This document shows, one piece after another, positions 21,224 through 31,140 of a stretch of DNA of 64,000 nt. The stretch spans positions 89,608,939 to 89,672,938 of the forward strand of contig NC_089587.1 in NCBI RefSeq assembly GCF_019320115.1. The letters run 5' to 3'. The stretch is from Miscanthus floridulus. Taxonomy: Eukaryota; Streptophyta; Magnoliopsida; Poales; Poaceae. The notes under the pieces were generated by a model that did no database searches, was not told the origin of the DNA, and saw only the letters and a program-made list of their open reading frames with translations. The position numbers and the translations under genes are program-made. The first letter of the stretch is position 1. Every line of letters starts with the position of its first letter.

Positions 21224-22870
21224 GATCATCCACAAGATCTCATCATAGGGAGTCCATCAAAGGGTATAATGACTCGATCTCAAAAACTTACTTCATTTAT
21301 TGCTCATCACTCTTTTATCTCTTGCTATGAGCCTACCAAGGTAGAAGAAGCTCTAAAAGATCCGGATTGGATCAATGCCATGCATGAAGAGTTGAACAAC
21401 TTCACTCGCAATGAAGTTTGGACTCTTGAAGAGCGACCAAAAGGTGCAAGAGTCATTGGAACAAAGTGGGTGTTCCGCAACAAGCAAGATGATCAATGTG
21501 TTGTTGTGAGGAATAAGGCAAGACTAGTTGCAAAGGGGTTCTCTTAAGTTGAAGGTTTGGATTTTGGAGAGACCTTTGCACCAGTTACAAGATTAGAAGC
21601 CATCCATATCCTTCTTGCATATGCATCACATCATGAAATGAAACTATATCAAATGGATGTGAAAAGTGCATTCTTCAATGGCTTTATTAATGAACTAGTC
21701 TATGTCGATCAACCTCCCGGGTTTGAAGACCCTAGATATCCTAATCATATTTATAGGTTGTCCAAGGCACTATATGGGCTTAAGCAAGCCCCAAGAGCTT
21801 GGTATGAGTGTCTTCGGGAGTTCCTCATTGAGAAGGGTTTCACCATTGGGAAGGTCGACACCACACAATTCACTAAGAAGCTTGATGGACATATCTTCAT
21901 TTGTCAAGTATATGTTGATGATATCATCTCTGGATCATCAAATGAAGACTCATGCAAAGAATTTGGTGAATTGATGTCGAAAGAGTTCGAGATGTCCATG
22001 ATTGGTGAGCTTACATTCTTTCTTTGTTTTCAAGTCAAGCAAATGAAAGAAGGCATCTTCATCTCTCAAGAGAAATACACAAAAGATCTTCTCAAGAGAT
22101 TCAAAATGGATGAATGTAAGCCAATCAAGATACCAATGCCTACCAATGGACATCTCGACCTAGATGAGGGAGGTAACCCGGTTGATCAAACTCTCTACTG
22201 TTCTATGATTGGTAGCCTATTATATTTAACCGCATCTAGGCCCGACATCATGTTTAGTGTGTGTATGTGTGCTAGATTTTAAGCTAGTCCTAAGGAAACA
22301 TATTTAATTACCGTAAAAAGAATCCTTAGATATCTTAAGCACACACCAAGCATTGGCCTTTGGTATCCCAAAGGAGCTATATTTGAATTAATTGGCTATT
22401 CCGATTTGGATTACGCCGGATGCAAAGTTGATAGAAAAAGCACATTCGGAGGGTGCCATTTGCTTGGTAGATCACTTGTGTCTTGGTCCTCCAAGAAACA
22501 AAATAGTGTGGCTTTGTCCACCGCCAAAGCGGAATACATTGCCGCAGGTGCTTGTTGTGCACAAATTTTATACATAAAACAAACTTTGCTAGACTATGGT
22601 GTAGTTTTAGAAAAAGTACCTCTTTTGTGTGACAATGAAAGTGTGGTAAAACTTGCAAATAATCCGGTTCAACACTCTCGCACCAAGCACATAGATATCC
22701 GCCATCACTTTCTAAGAGATCATGTTGCTAAAAATGATATATCACTAGAAGGTGTAAGAACCGAAGATCAATTAGCGGATATCTTCACTAAACTGCTAGA
22801 TGAGGCTACATTTTGTAGATTGCGGAATGAGCTCAATGTACTTGATTTTAGTAACTTCACTAAAAATTGA
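21224..22870 (+). pseudogene. Copia pol, part 2: reverse transcriptase and RNase H (element D)
   Basis: Same frame as part 1. RT starts near 21335 (EALKDPDWINAMHEELNNF) and shows VYQMDVKSAFFNG-type motif (LYQMDVKSAFFNG) and the active site YVDD at 21911-21922. RNase H shows YSDLDYAGCKVDRKS, STAKAEYIAA and DNESVVKLANN. It ends with the conserved RTKHIDIRHHFLRD and QLADIFTKLL region and a natural stop at 22868-22870. Two further TAA stops, at 21545-21547 and 22280-22282, interrupt it, each where CAA would give the family residue. There are no frameshifts. RT and RNase H make the DNA copy. Without readthrough only fragments would be made. Confidence 0.93.
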
Positions 22871-23219
22871 GCTTGTGTTGTCCCTTGCATTCATTGTAAT
22901 ATACAACATGTTTAATGTTTGGCAATGCATATAGGGCTTGTCTAACATGGTTAAGATAACCGTTGAAAAGCGTGTGAAGAAGCTTAACCTTGGATCAAAC
23001 TTGACAAGCAACTAGATTTACATACAAGTATTGCATATGCATGAATGTTGTTTTGTCGTTTTGTTCCATTTGCCCTTTTATTGCCTATTTTCTTAAAAAG
23101 AATAATAGCCTAAGGCAAAATATTTTGAAAAATATGAGGGTTTGAGAGAGGTCACTCACATCAGCCCCAATTGGTGTTTATTTGGATCTTATTCAAGTTG
23201 GGACTTGATTGGGAACAGG
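22871..23219. other. Spacer between pol and the internal motif array (element D)
   Basis: AT-rich sequence with no reading frame I can support. A splice acceptor for a subgenomic message to the third ORF could lie here or further downstream, but I cannot single one out. Confidence 0.4.
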
Positions 23220-23244
23220 CAGCGTGAAGAAACTTTGAAGACTT

Positions 23245-23535
23245 GCTGGAAAAAGTGCACCGGACGCTGCTGTCCAGCGTTCGGTCAGTTCACAGGAGGT
23301 GAACTGCTGGTGAAGGAGTGACCGGACGCTGTGTTTGTGCGTCCGGTCAGGAAGGGATCCAGCGTCCGGTCGTTTGGAGAAGGAACAAGCTGTACTGACC
23401 GGACCCTGCCTGCGTCCAGTCATGGACCACCGGACGCGTCTGGTCCCGATTCCAGAGGAATTGGACCTCTCTGGAATCGACCGGACGCTGGGTGGTAGCG
23501 TCCGGTCGCTACCACCAGAGCGTCCGGTCAGTGGA
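23245..23535. promoter_or_regulatory. Internal copy of the ACCGGACGC/GCGTCCGGT motif array
   Basis: Between pol and the third ORF, the same motifs that fill the U3 region of the LTRs recur about ten times in both orientations (for example GACCGGACGCTG near 23320 and GCGTCCGGTCAG near 23339). The rest of the LTR is not present, so this is not a solo LTR. A GC-rich, leader-like stretch follows (23630-23900). It may be a promoter for the third ORF or a piece of an older LTR; both are inference. Confidence 0.55.
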
Positions 23536-24399
23536 TTTCGCACGGCTTCAGGACTCTTTTCTCCATTTCCTTATCTATCGCATTTTGGGGATCTATTTAA
23601 CCACCGCCGTGCCCTTTTTGCCCCACATCTTGCCTTGCCCTAGCCCGAGCTACCGCCAGGTTGCCGCCACCTCCAGCTCTCCCGTGCCCAAGCCGCTGCG
23701 TCGCCGTAGCCCCATGCCAAGCACCATGCACCAGCCACGCACGCCACCACATCTAGCCACCACACCGTCGGAGCCGAGCCCATAGCCGAAGTCGCCACCA
23801 AGCCTCTCCACACAGATGCATCTGCGCTGAACTGCCGCGCCAACCCTAGCTCACCCGCCAGCCAGCGTGCCACCTCCACCGCGCTAATCGGTCGTAGCTC
23901 TCCGGCCAGCCTCCAAGTACCATCAACAGCAGTTCTTGCACCCTAACCCTTGCCTCCTCCATCGTTGGTAAGGCTAGATCCTTGTTTCGATTTTGATTTG
24001 CTTAGATCAAATTGCAATGCAATGCACTAATTTCAAATAATCTAGGGCCACCGGTTCATCGCTGTTCTTCATAACCCTAGCCCTAGCCGGTTCCGAGGAT
24101 TCCCCCGCGTGATGTCTTTCCTTTTCTTGGATCGCCGATTCATCAGGTAGCTTGCCCATCATCTCAATTTTGCACCTACATTGCTTGCTTCCTAGGACTT
24201 TCGCATCTATTAGATATATTGTATTTATTCGTATATCCATCTATTCTATCGTGCAGTGAGTCGGTGTCGTTGCGGTTCTCGTGGCAGTTGGCAGTCAACT
24301 CGAAGCCAAGCTCGCGAGTAAGGATCGAGGCCAAGCCTCAGGAGTGTCAGTTTGTCAATTGATCTTCATCAACGGTAGTTCATCCTCTTGTCAGATCAG

Positions 24400-26940
24400 A
24401 TGGCTCGCACCAAGAACGTTGGTGGTGGTCCGGGTGATGATGACCGGAGGCCCCCGCCTCGCTAGCCTGTAGGATTGAAAGGCAAGGCAACGAAGCAGGT
24501 GACATCCAAGAAGCGCAAGTACCCTGACGCAGAGACAGCAAGAGCAGTAGCTATTGCAGAGGCCACAGAGCATGCCAAGAGAGGAGGCACTCGTAGTGGT
24601 GTTGTCATAGCAGATCTACAGCTCACACCAGCACAGAGGACAACACTTGAGGAGGCTGAGCGACGTCATGGTGGTCCACCTAGGACTATCATGATGGCAG
24701 GATGTCGACTGGCTATTGAGGAGGCTTGACCTCAGGGGGAGTCCCAGCAGGAGGCACAACAGCAGCCCCCACCAGTAGAGCCTCAGCTAGCTCAGGACAC
24801 TCAGGAGGGTCAGTAGGCCGAGGAGACCATGTTAGCACCCCAGCTATGCCACTCTAGTCGTACCAGTGCCACGGTGCCACCGAGGCTAGCTACACAGCGC
24901 AGGGGTTCACGCCCACCGCCTAGACCATAGGGTCCGCCTCTAGTGGTACACCTCGACTTGAGGGCCGCCACAGCTAGATAGGTTCGTTAGTTGAGATTTG
25001 TTGAGTTCGATGTGTGGTTTCCTCCGAGGAGGGATGAGAGAGCAGCAGAGGGGTTCTACATGCCGCTCCAGGAGGATTTCTATAATGCCTATATCAACAG
25101 TGGGACAGTGTTTAGATCACAGAGAGTCTACAGTTTGGAGTCTATTGTGGCAGCAGCTAGAGAGCACATCCGCCCTTACTTGTCGTATTTGTCGGGGCTC
25201 ACAGATCTGATTGGTCGAATAGGAGTATATGTACCATCTTGGGTCCGGCAGTTTTATGCTTCACTCTACGTTGATCCGCATCACAACTTCATTCACTTTG
25301 CATTCAACGACAGAGATTACAGAGTGATGAGTTTCAGGGCCCGGGAGATACTAAGGCTACAGGATCAGCCTGTCAAGTTACATGAGGTATGTTATGGATA
25401 GCAGGAGCCTCCTAGGTGTCCTCATGGAGGGTTGGTGCCCCCTATAGATCTGGTGCGACATTGCTTCAAGGAGCCCTTTGGTGAGGGGTCGAGTAGGAAC
25501 CCCAGTGACCTGACTCCTACAACACGAGTGTTAGAGGCCATTATCAGGAGGACACTGCTTCCCAGGTTAGGATACAGGGAGGGTCTGACTTGCTTATAGC
25601 TCTGGCTCCTTAATGCCCTGATGTAGTAGACCGTGTTCGACATTTGGGACCTCCTTCTATCAGAGATGGAGGATACTATTGCTAAGGGCTTCAAGGGTCG
25701 TCGATAGCTTCCTTATGCACATTGGGTCACATTCTTGATGCTACAGTGTGTGCACGTCAGGACCCCTGAGTTGGTTGTAGAGTACAGGGCTACCACCACA
25801 GAGTTTCCCGCATATAACATGGCACAGAGGATCAGGCACAGCACTCCACATGCACCAGCTCGTCCCAGTCGTTGTCTAGATATTCTAGAGTCAGCAGCTT
25901 AGCAGGACGAGATCATTAGAGACATTGCCGCCACAGAGGAGGAGCAGCTTGAGGCACAGCGGGGGATGACCAAGTCCAGTGATAGCTCAGATGATGACTA
26001 TCTGTCGATTCCTCAGATGCCTCCACGTAGACATGATGCAGAGGCCGGCAGTTCTAGCTTAGCTCCACCAGCACCGCAGACGGACCTCGCATTGATTGCC
26101 ATTCTTGAGTGGATGCAGCAGGATCAGGTATGACAGGCACAGGAGACCGCTGCCAACTTCGCATAGTTCCAGGCTCGTTAGGACGAGTTCTAGAGGCAGC
26201 AGCAGCTTCTCCAGCAGCAGCAATAGCAGATGCATCAGCAGCAGATACTCATGCAGCAGCAGCTTATGGGCTTTATGCAGCATGTAGTGACAGCACTTGG
26301 GACCCCACTACCACAGCCTTCGCCCCAGCTTGCTTAGCCTGCCTCCACCACGATGACTCCAGCTATACAGCCCAGCGGGCTTCAGAGTCAGGGACAGCCT
26401 CCAGCTCAGTTTGCTTCACCTATAGTTCAGGTGTCCCAGTGGTTGTCCTCACCGGTGGTTGCCCCGTAGTTCACTCCATATCACACGGGCTTCTCACCAG
26501 AGCAGTCACCCTCGCTATTTGTGCCTGACATGTTAGTCTCCAGGAGTCTTGGAGCATCTTTCAGCAAACTGACCGGCATGCCTACACCGCCTCATATGCA
26601 TACCGCCGGTCCTTCCATAGCAGCTCCAGCCACAGTGACTACTCAGAGGCTCCCCTCATCTATCGCCTCTTCAGATCCTACAACAGACATACTAGCAGCT
26701 TCATAGGCAGCACCAGCCCCAGATTAGACCCAGACCGCTTCAGTGACACTTCCTGCCACAGAGGGTCAGTCAGTACAGAGCTCAGGGTCAGATGATGATG
26801 GTACCCAATTCCAGCTTGCCCCACGTACTTCAGCGCCCGACTCATTCGCTGCAGCCCCGCCAGCCGACCCTTAGGTTTTGGTGTTTGACGCCAAAGGGGG
26901 AGAGGGTTCGAGTATGTAGACTCAGGGGAGCGAGCTTTAG
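24400..26940 (+). pseudogene. Third ORF of element D (env position), Gln-rich, many TAG stops
   Basis: One frame from ATG 24400 can be followed for about 2.5 kb with no frameshift but about 24 in-frame stops: 22 TAG, two TGA (24727, 26131), no TAA. The longest open piece (24991-25401) includes EFDVWFPPRRDERAAEGFYM, RQFYASLYVDPHHNFIHF and REILRLQDQPVKLHEV. With the following PTTRVLEAIIRRTLLPRLGY, it resembles the domain found in putative plant transposon proteins of grass retroelements. The C-terminal third is Gln-rich (26200-26290) then Pro/Ser/Thr-rich. I see no clear transmembrane segment or signal peptide, so calling it an envelope is not justified. The position matches env-like ORFs of SIRE elements. 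Gln is mostly CAG here but CAA in pol, suggesting a different origin. Function unknown. Confidence 0.6.
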
Positions 26941-27349
26941 GGGGAGCTAGTTATCTAGTATTAGCTTATATACATTTGGAGTTTTTATTTGTGTGATACA
27001 CTATTACTATTATGCATTCGTGTGTTTACTTTCATGCATACTATTATATATATGTGATAGTGCTATCTACATGATTGTGATATATGACATGTGTGCTTGC
27101 TATTTTGCATTATTTATATGTCATATCACTTGTGTTATGCTCATTTGCCTTTGCTTCCACGTTTATACTCCGATGCAAATGAGCTTTGTTACTCGTACTC
27201 ATGCTTAATACATATCCTTTGAGTACATTGTGTTGGCTTGAGTCATATAAGCTTACTAACACTTTAGTTCTTATCAACAAAGGCTTATATGAACCAAGCT
27301 CATCAAAAACCTCACTCTTTCACATACACGAGGTAGTATTGTCATCAAT
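26941..27349. other. AT-rich 3' leader of element D
   Basis: A T-rich non-coding stretch lies between the third ORF and the polypurine tract. I see no further gene in it. Confidence 0.4.
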
Positions 27350-27367
27350 CACCAAAAAGAGGGAGAT
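27350..27367 (+). other. Polypurine tract of element D
   Basis: AAAAAGAGGGAGAT sits directly before the right LTR and would prime plus-strand DNA synthesis. Confidence 0.75.
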
Positions 27368-28945
27368 TGAAAGCAACTAGGCCCCTAGTTGGGTTTCGGT
27401 GATTAATGACAATACAAGATTACTATGACTAACGTGTGTTTTGCAGATGCAATTAAGTTAGGTCATGGTAATGGAGATCGATTAGGCAATCAAGGTTGTC
27501 ATACCCCTACGATGGAAATCGTTTTGGTTTTTAGAGGATAGACGACAAGGTTAAGGATGACTAGTTCTAAGTATCGATTGGAGTTGGAGTGACACTTAGA
27601 GTAGTTTAGGACTTTGTTTTTCCTTTGGCCATACTATTAAGGGGGGTATGGACGGGTAGCTTGACCTAGTTGAGTCAAGTGAGTTAGGTGTGGTGCACAC
27701 TTGTTAAAACTAGCTCTAGGTAGCTCCTATGAATACCTAAGATCCTTTGGAGCAAACTTCATTCACATATGATCGAGAGTTGGAAGTGAATGGAGGGTCA
27801 AATGCTAACCGGACGCTGGCCCCGGTGCGACCGGACACTGGCCGCAGGGTCCGGTTAGTTCATTTGATCAGCTGTCTGCATTCGGTGCGACCGGACGCTG
27901 GAGAGGTCAAGTGGCCGGACGCTGAAAGGCAGCGTCCGGTCGACTCCAGTAAGGTTCCAGAGAAGGGAATCTGTGACCGGACGCGTCCGGTCAGTACTGA
28001 CCGGACCCTGAGGGTTCAGCGTCCGGTCGAGTCCAGTAAGGGTTTTATGCCACCGGACGCGTCCGGTCAGTGCTGATCGAACCCTGCCAGCGTCCGATCA
28101 ACTCATTGTTACTGGTTCGCGGGTTGAACAGACTGGAGCGTCCGGTCAACACGACCGGAGCGTCCGGTCACCCCGCAGAAGCTCATAACGGTTCGTTTTT
28201 CAGGCTACCTTATAAATAGAAGCTCCACTCGTGTGTGGAGTCACTTTTGCTCATTCCAACAGTTGAGAAACACGTTTGTGAGTGCCAAGAAGAGCAAGGT
28301 CCTAGTGAGGTGATTGAGATTTGAGAATCAAAGAGAGTAGCCTCATTAGTGAATCAAGAGTAGTCAAGTGTGCATCCATCTTCTCATTAGGCTTCGCGTG
28401 GTCAAGTGAGAGTTCGTGCTTATTACTCTTGGTGATCGCCATCACCTAGACGGCTTGGTGGTGGTTGGGAGCTTGGTGATCACCCGACGGAGCTTGTGGG
28501 TGACCCAACTCAAGTTGTGAGCGGCTTTGGGTGATTCGCCGCGACGGAGTGTCGAAGAATCAACCCGTAGAGAGCACTTGATCCTTGTGCAGATCAAGGG
28601 GGGCTACACCCTTGTGCGGGTGCTCCAACGAGGACTAGTGGGGAGTGGCGACTCTCCAATACCTCGGCAAAACATCACCGCGTTCCTCTCTCTCCTTTGA
28701 GCAATTACTTTGAGCATTTACTTTGAGTATTTACTTTGTGCAATTCAATACTTGTCTTTACATTCATAGAATTGCCATGCTAGAGTAAGTTTGGAACATA
28801 GGTTGCAAATCCTTTGTGTGTTAGTTTGATAGAAACACTTTGCTAGGCACAAAGGGTTAATTGGGCTATCTGTATGATTTGATTATTGCAAAAAAATTTA
28901 GAATTAGCCCAATTCACCCCCCTCTTGGGCATCTTGACCCTTTCA
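27368..28945 (+). repeat. Right LTR of element D
   Basis: It starts TGAAAGCAACTAGG and ends GACCCTTTCA, with a TATA box (TTATAAATAG) near 28209-28218. The motif array at about 27805-28175 contains the perfect 20-bp palindrome TGACCGGACGCGTCCGGTCA at 27974-27993; the left LTR has a mutated version. The downstream flank AGGTC is the target duplication. Confidence 0.93.
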
Positions 28946-29375
28946 AGGTCATCCGGTGGCTCGCAGTCGCGGGCGCAGGGGTTGCAGGCGTCGCGTCCAG
29001 CAGTGGCCCGCCTGACGGCGGCGGTGTGTGCTGGTCGAGGCCAAGGAATGGAGGTCCTACGACGTGACATAGTGGCCCGTCCAACGGTGAGGGTCAAGCG
29101 GGGTGGGCACGGCGGCGGTGGCGCTGATGAGGGAAGCCGCACGATGGCGATGACTGTCGTCCGAGATCGATGGCGAGGTTTCCTTTTGCATGCGCGATGA
29201 CTGCCGTGGGAGGTTTCCTTTTGCGTGCGCGAGTGATGGCGCGGGAAAACCATGTGCGCGAGGGAGCGCAAAGCCAGGTCCACCGCATGGTCGAGCGAGA
29301 GAGTGAAGCGCCGCGGGATCACACATCTTTGGCAGAAAGGCGACCCGATCGAATGTCGCAAGAAACGGTGATGTT
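28946..29375. other. GC-rich host segment split by element D
   Basis: Together with 15690-15894 this formed one GC-rich segment before the copia insertion. It contains two diverged copies of a unit of about 100 bp (GTGGGCGCAGGGGTCGCAGG at about 15832 and GCGGGCGCAGGGGTTGCAGG at about 28968). A minus-strand ORF (28843-29382) is Arg/Pro-rich and starts inside the LTR frame, so it is not supported as a gene. It could be a decayed first exon or promoter of a minus-strand gene; evidence is weak. Confidence 0.35.
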
Positions 29376-29572
29376 CAGGCACGGAGCCAGCGGTGGGGCT
29401 AGGGGGGCTCCAGCCCCCCTACCGCTCGCGAGCAAGCGAAGCCCCGTAGAGCCGCCGTCTGAAATTTCAGCTGTAGATATACAGGTAGGAGGGGCTGAGA
29501 TTGACTGAACCTCTTTTCTTGCTAATTACCGTTGTTTAGCCCCTCCTAATTTTTTTCCTAGCTTCGTCCCTG
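29376..29572. mobile_element. hAT-type MITE (197 bp)
   Basis: Ends are CAGGCACGGAGCCAG and (reverse complement of the right end) CAGGGACGAAGCTAG, imperfect terminal inverted repeats. A perfect 8-bp duplication GTGATGTT flanks it (29368-29375 and 29573-29580), the size made by hAT transposases. It has no coding capacity and must be moved in trans. Confidence 0.88.
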
Positions 29573-29690
29573 GTGATGTTAGTTTTGTTGTTTTTAGTTG
29601 TAGACACAGAGACACGAAAGGCCACCATGTACGTACCTATGTTACGATCTGCTCCCTCCTTGAAGGCACATGCATGCATACACACATACA

Positions 29691-29820
29691 ACCTGTTCGC
29701 TGGGTCGTATTTGATTTATAAGCCATAACTTATCAGCCAACGAACAATATTTTTCTCTCATACCAAACCAGCCAAACCGTGGCTTATAAGCCAAAACAGC
29801 CAAACCAACAAACGAACACG
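29691..29820. mobile_element. Short MITE with CTGTTCG / CGAACA ends
   Basis: The segment runs from ACCTGTTCGCTGGGT to CCAACAAACGAACACG and contains GGCTTATAAGCC-type inverted pieces. Related sequences occur at 30483 and 44598. The target duplication is unclear. Confidence 0.55.
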
Positions 29821-30763
29821 GGATAGGCGCGCGCCGCTCGCGGTCGACCTCGTGCACGCAGGCCGCCGCGCCAAATTGGGTGCATAACGCGCTAGCTGGC
29901 TGCTACTATTCATCACTAGCTAGTACCTGCCAGGATCGAGCAGCACTGTACTAGGTTTACGGCCTTTGGCAACAATAGTATAATTTTGGCGTTTACGGAT
30001 GCAATTGCAAACAGCAGCAGCAGCTAGCCGTGCTGTGTACGTACGTGGCCGGTGGTAGAAGCTACAGCATCGAGACTGCATTGGCCGGCAGCGCTGGCTA
30101 TGTCGTCTGCTCGATCGAGCCGACGAGCCCGGCCCGCATCGCCCCGACCGGAGCTGCACTGCTTGCCTGCCTGCATGCCCCTCGTACGTCGTAGGCCGCC
30201 CCACCGCTGCGGTGCCCCCTGTACATGCAAATTACTAGGCGTACGTTACGTTACGTAATTACGTAGCAGCTACTCATACAGTAGGCTCTCGACCGGTGCA
30301 GTGTGTCCTCTGTCGATATCGTTTGATGCTGCCATAGATCTACCCTCGATCGTCGTCGTACGCTAGCTAGCTACCCCGCGCGCGCACCGCATCCATCGTG
30401 TTTCAGTTTTTTTTATACCTTGATGAGTGCAGGCTATGGTAACGCTCTGACATCGAGCAGCTAGCTCCAGCGTGTATATGCAGCCTGTTCGCTGAGTGGG
30501 CTGGATCGTGAATTATTTACTACTGACTGATTTGGTTGGTTTAATGTGAGAAAAAAATACTATTCCAGCTTTTTCATGCATTTGGCGAGGCGGCGACAAG
30601 CGCGACGAGTGAATCTAAATTCTTATTCAGCTAATCAAGCCGAGTGAAGTTATGTACATACTCAGCCAACCAGATCGAGTGACCACGTATATATCTGGTT
30701 AACCAAAACCAATGCAAGTTGATGAACGAACTCAGCCGATCAACAAGCCGATTGACCGTATAA
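29821..30763. other. Intergenic spacer with a MITE fragment
   Basis: No supported gene. It is rich in TACGTA/CTAGCTAG-like palindromes (for example around 30240-30270 and 30360-30375). A partial MITE related to the one at 44598 starts GCCTGTTCGCTGAGT at 30483 and fades at about 30575. Its right end is missing. Confidence 0.45.
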
Positions 30764-30819
30764 GGGCATGTACAGTAGAGAGACAACCCGTATAAGGGCA
30801 TGTACAGTAGAGAGACAAC
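30756..30819 (+). repeat. 32-bp perfect-type tandem duplication
   Basis: The unit CCGTATAAGGGCATGTACAG plus AGAGAGACAAC occurs twice with a period of 32 bp. It covers the left end of the Tourist-like MITE, so that end is duplicated. Confidence 0.85.
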
Positions 30820-30898
30820 GGTTGTCTATAAGTTCTTGAAATTTATAATACAGACGGCTGAACAAATAACTCGTATAACCCACAGATAGCTGCTGTCT

Positions 30899-31140
30899 CA
30901 CTACTACACAAAGCATTTTTAGGGGCGGCTGGTAACCCTTTGTAGGGGCGGTTTGACCAGCCGCCCCTACCGAACCGTCTCTACAAATCATGCATTTGTA
31001 GGGGCGGTTAGTAATTGAGTCGCCCCTACAAATCGATTTGTAGGGGCGGATGGTATTACGAACCGCCCCTACAAATCGATTTGAAGGGGCGACTCAATCA
31101 CCAACCGCCCCTACAAATCGATTTGTAGGGGCGGCTATAG
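30899..31140. repeat. Left terminal/subterminal repeats of the CACTA element
   Basis: Alternating direct and inverted copies of TTTGTAGGGGCGGCTGGT and its complement follow the terminal CACTA. Neighbouring inverted copies can form near-perfect hairpins. The array resumes at 34600-34670 after the nested LTR. In other CACTA elements, subterminal repeats bind the transposase. Confidence 0.85.

Larger units (their letters stand above)
15895..28945 (+). mobile_element. Element D: SIRE-type Ty1/copia retrotransposon with a third ORF
   Basis: Long LTRs (15895-17485 and 27368-28945, both TGAAAG...CTTTCA) flank a PBS for initiator tRNA-Met, gag with CCHC knuckle, pol in copia order (protease, integrase, RT, RNase H), a spacer with a promoter-like array, a third long reading frame in the env position, and a polypurine tract. 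Flanking target duplications are AGGTT (15890-15894) and AGGTC (28946-28950), one mismatch. A 13-kb length, a pol-distal extra ORF, and gag and pol meeting at stop codons fit the SIRE/Maximus lineage, known in plants for env-like ORFs. The pol carries three TAA stops and gag has frameshifts, so this copy is defective. The LTRs remain very similar, implying fairly recent insertion; I have not calculated divergence. Confidence 0.93.

Noticed and set aside
23220..23900. A third LTR (solo) inside the copia element
   Set aside because: Only the U3 motif array is shared; LTR ends, TATA and the R/U5 part are missing.
24400..26940. An alternative genetic code with TAG read as an amino acid
   Set aside because: The sequence is plant nuclear DNA, other elements in the window use TAG only as decay, and CAG-to-TAG deamination explains the pattern.
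15895..28945. An endogenous plant pararetrovirus
   Set aside because: Integrase, LTRs with TSD and copia domain order are present; there is no movement protein or caulimovirid motif order.
28843..29382. 179-codon minus-strand ORF crossing the right LTR edge of the copia element
   Set aside because: It ends in LTR sequence of unrelated origin and crosses an insertion boundary, so it cannot be an ancestral gene as it stands.
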